In this document: positions 5,177 through 6,115 of the stretch, piece after piece
How the letters are laid out: each line of letters starts with the position of its first letter
How positions within the stretch are numbered: position 1 is the stretch's first letter
Source: Geodermatophilaceae bacterium
GTDB taxonomy: Bacteria > Actinomycetota > Actinomycetes > Mycobacteriales > Geodermatophilaceae
DNA length: 6,115 bases
Direction: 5' to 3'
NCBI GenBank assembly: GCA_013811805.1
Contig: JACCUM010000351.1
Span: 1-6,115 of the forward strand
Position numbers and translations under genes: made by a program
Notes under the pieces: generated by a model
Seen by the model: only the letters and a program-made list of their open reading frames with translations
Told to the model about the DNA's origin: nothing
The model's database searches: none

Positions 5177-6115
5177 ATGTCGACAGATCGTCGCAGCTCT
5201 CCTGCCTGGCCGACGGTCCGCTGGGAGGAGCGAGACTGGGCGCCGCGGATCCCTCCCGACATGGTCCCGCGCACCGTGCGAGAGCGCCACCGGGGTCCGT
5301 ACCGTGCCGCGGTCGTTCCGCCGATCGCCGACCTCGACCCGCACATTCCCACCGGCGTCGTCGCGCTGGCTGATGAGGCGACCGCCGAAATCGCACGTTT
5401 CGATGCTGAGATCGGCGCAGAGGTCGTTCCATTTTCCGCCGTCCTGCTGCGCTCGGAATCAGCCTCGTCGTCAATGATCGAGAACCTGACGTCAGGCGCG
5501 GAGGCCATCGCGCTCGCCGAACTGGGCAGTCGAGAAAAACGCAACGCGACCGAGATTGTCGGCAACGTCGCAGCAATGAACGCAGCTATCGCTCTGGCTG
5601 ACCGGCTCGACGCGGACGCCGTACTGCACGTGCATGCAGCACTCATGCTCGACCACCCGGCAGAAACGCGAGGCGTTTGGCGCACGCAGCAGGTGTGGAT
5701 CAGTGGCGATTCGTTCGGCCCACACGAAGCGACGTTCATTCCCCCGCACCACAGACATGTTCTCACGGCAATTGATGATCTCGTCCGCTTCACTCAACGC
5801 ACAGACATACCGCTGTTCACCCAGGCCGCGATCGCGCATGCACAGTTCGAGACCATCCACCCGTTCACCGATGGCAACGGGCGTACGGGACGTGCACTGA
5901 TCCACGCGATGCTTCGTGGCCATGGCCTGACCAGGAAGGTCACGGTCCCTGTCTCCGCAGGATTGCTGGCCGATACATCTGCGTACTTCGGCACTCTCAC
6001 CGACTACCGAAACGGCGACCCCTCATCGGTTGTCGCGCAGGTGGCCACAGCCGCGTTCGCCGCCATGTCGAACGGACGCCAGCTTGTATCTGACCTGAAA
6101 CAGGTTCGCGAAGCG
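5177..6115 (+). CDS. Fic-domain protein, probable AMP-transferase, class II self-inhibited (3' end beyond window)
   Basis: Residues 1-313 of a Fic (filamentation induced by cAMP) family protein; the gene runs off the right edge. Fic enzymes usually transfer AMP from ATP to a hydroxyl on a target protein. The active-site motif HPFTDGNGRTGR (228-239) is complete, with catalytic His228, Asp232 for Mg and Arg239 for phosphate contacts. An inhibitory-helix motif [S/T]xxxE[G/N] is present N-terminal to the Fic core as Ser98-Ser-Met-Ile-Glu102-Asn103, making it a class II, self-inhibited enzyme. GVWRTQQVWISG (166-177) is the probable target-binding flap. Homologues of this layout often carry a C-terminal winged-helix domain, which would lie outside the window. 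No small antitoxin gene precedes it. ATG 5177 is chosen for its fit to an extended -10 (leaderless). More A/T-ending codons than in korA suggest a separate origin. Confidence 0.93.
   Translation, partial: MSTDRRSSPAWPTVRWEERDWAPRIPPDMVPRTVRERHRGPYRAAVVPPIADLDPHIPTGVVALADEATAEIARFDAEIGAEVVPFSAVLLRSESASSSMIENLTSGAEAIALAELGSREKRNATEIVGNVAAMNAAIALADRLDADAVLHVHAALMLDHPAETRGVWRTQQVWISGDSFGPHEATFIPPHHRHVLTAIDDLVRFTQRTDIPLFTQAAIAHAQFETIHPFTDGNGRTGRALIHAMLRGHGLTRKVTVPVSAGLLADTSAYFGTLTDYRNGDPSSVVAQVATAAFAAMSNGRQLVSDLKQVREA

Noticed and set aside
5118..5477. 119-codon frame overlapping the Fic gene start
   Set aside because: It is out of frame with the Fic motif, becomes an Arg/Ser-rich shadow peptide and overlaps the strong palindrome-promoter. 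The Fic frame from 5177 is continuous to the window end.
1..6115. CRISPR arrays, tRNA or rRNA genes, transposases
   Set aside because: No repeat-spacer pattern, tRNA-like cloverleaf, rRNA signature or transposase frame was seen on either strand.

Overview
The window is GC-rich, with strongly G/C-biased third codon positions in most genes, a GTG start, an ATGA overlap and tight gene packing. The 2-oxoacid:ferredoxin oxidoreductase is a two-gene pair with a fused gamma-alpha subunit, closely resembling mycobacterial KorA/KorB as I recall them. Together these point to the chromosome of an actinobacterium (Actinomycetota). The genus cannot be fixed from the sequence.

Layout. (1) Left edge, minus strand: the first 27 codons of an unrecognised gene, with a good promoter placed for leaderless translation. 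(2) 84-299: a non-coding spacer with two small dyads next to that promoter. (3) 300-1650, plus strand: a small alpha/beta hydrolase followed 10 bp later by a LysE/RhtB-type exporter, probably one operon. (4) 1670-4593, minus strand, convergent with (3): korA then korB, coupled by an ATGA overlap, encoding 2-oxoglutarate (2-oxoacid):ferredoxin oxidoreductase. (5) 4727-5089, plus strand, divergent from korA: nuoA, one membrane subunit of a complex I-like enzyme. (6) 5134-6115, plus strand: an abruptly AT-rich promoter with a large imperfect palindrome, then a Fic-domain (probable AMP-transferase) gene cut off by the right edge.

How they work together. KorAB oxidises a 2-oxoacid and reduces ferredoxin. 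A divergent complex I-type cluster beside korAB suggests a ferredoxin-to-quinone electron route, possibly through a complex lacking the NADH-dehydrogenase module. Only nuoA is visible. Where nuoB would normally follow, there is an 11-codon reading frame that overlaps the nuoA stop and then terminates, followed by the Fic gene with its own promoter. The most interesting reading is that a self-regulated Fic module has inserted into, or replaced, the nuo operon right after nuoA. The sequence beyond 6115 is needed to tell insertion from operon loss.
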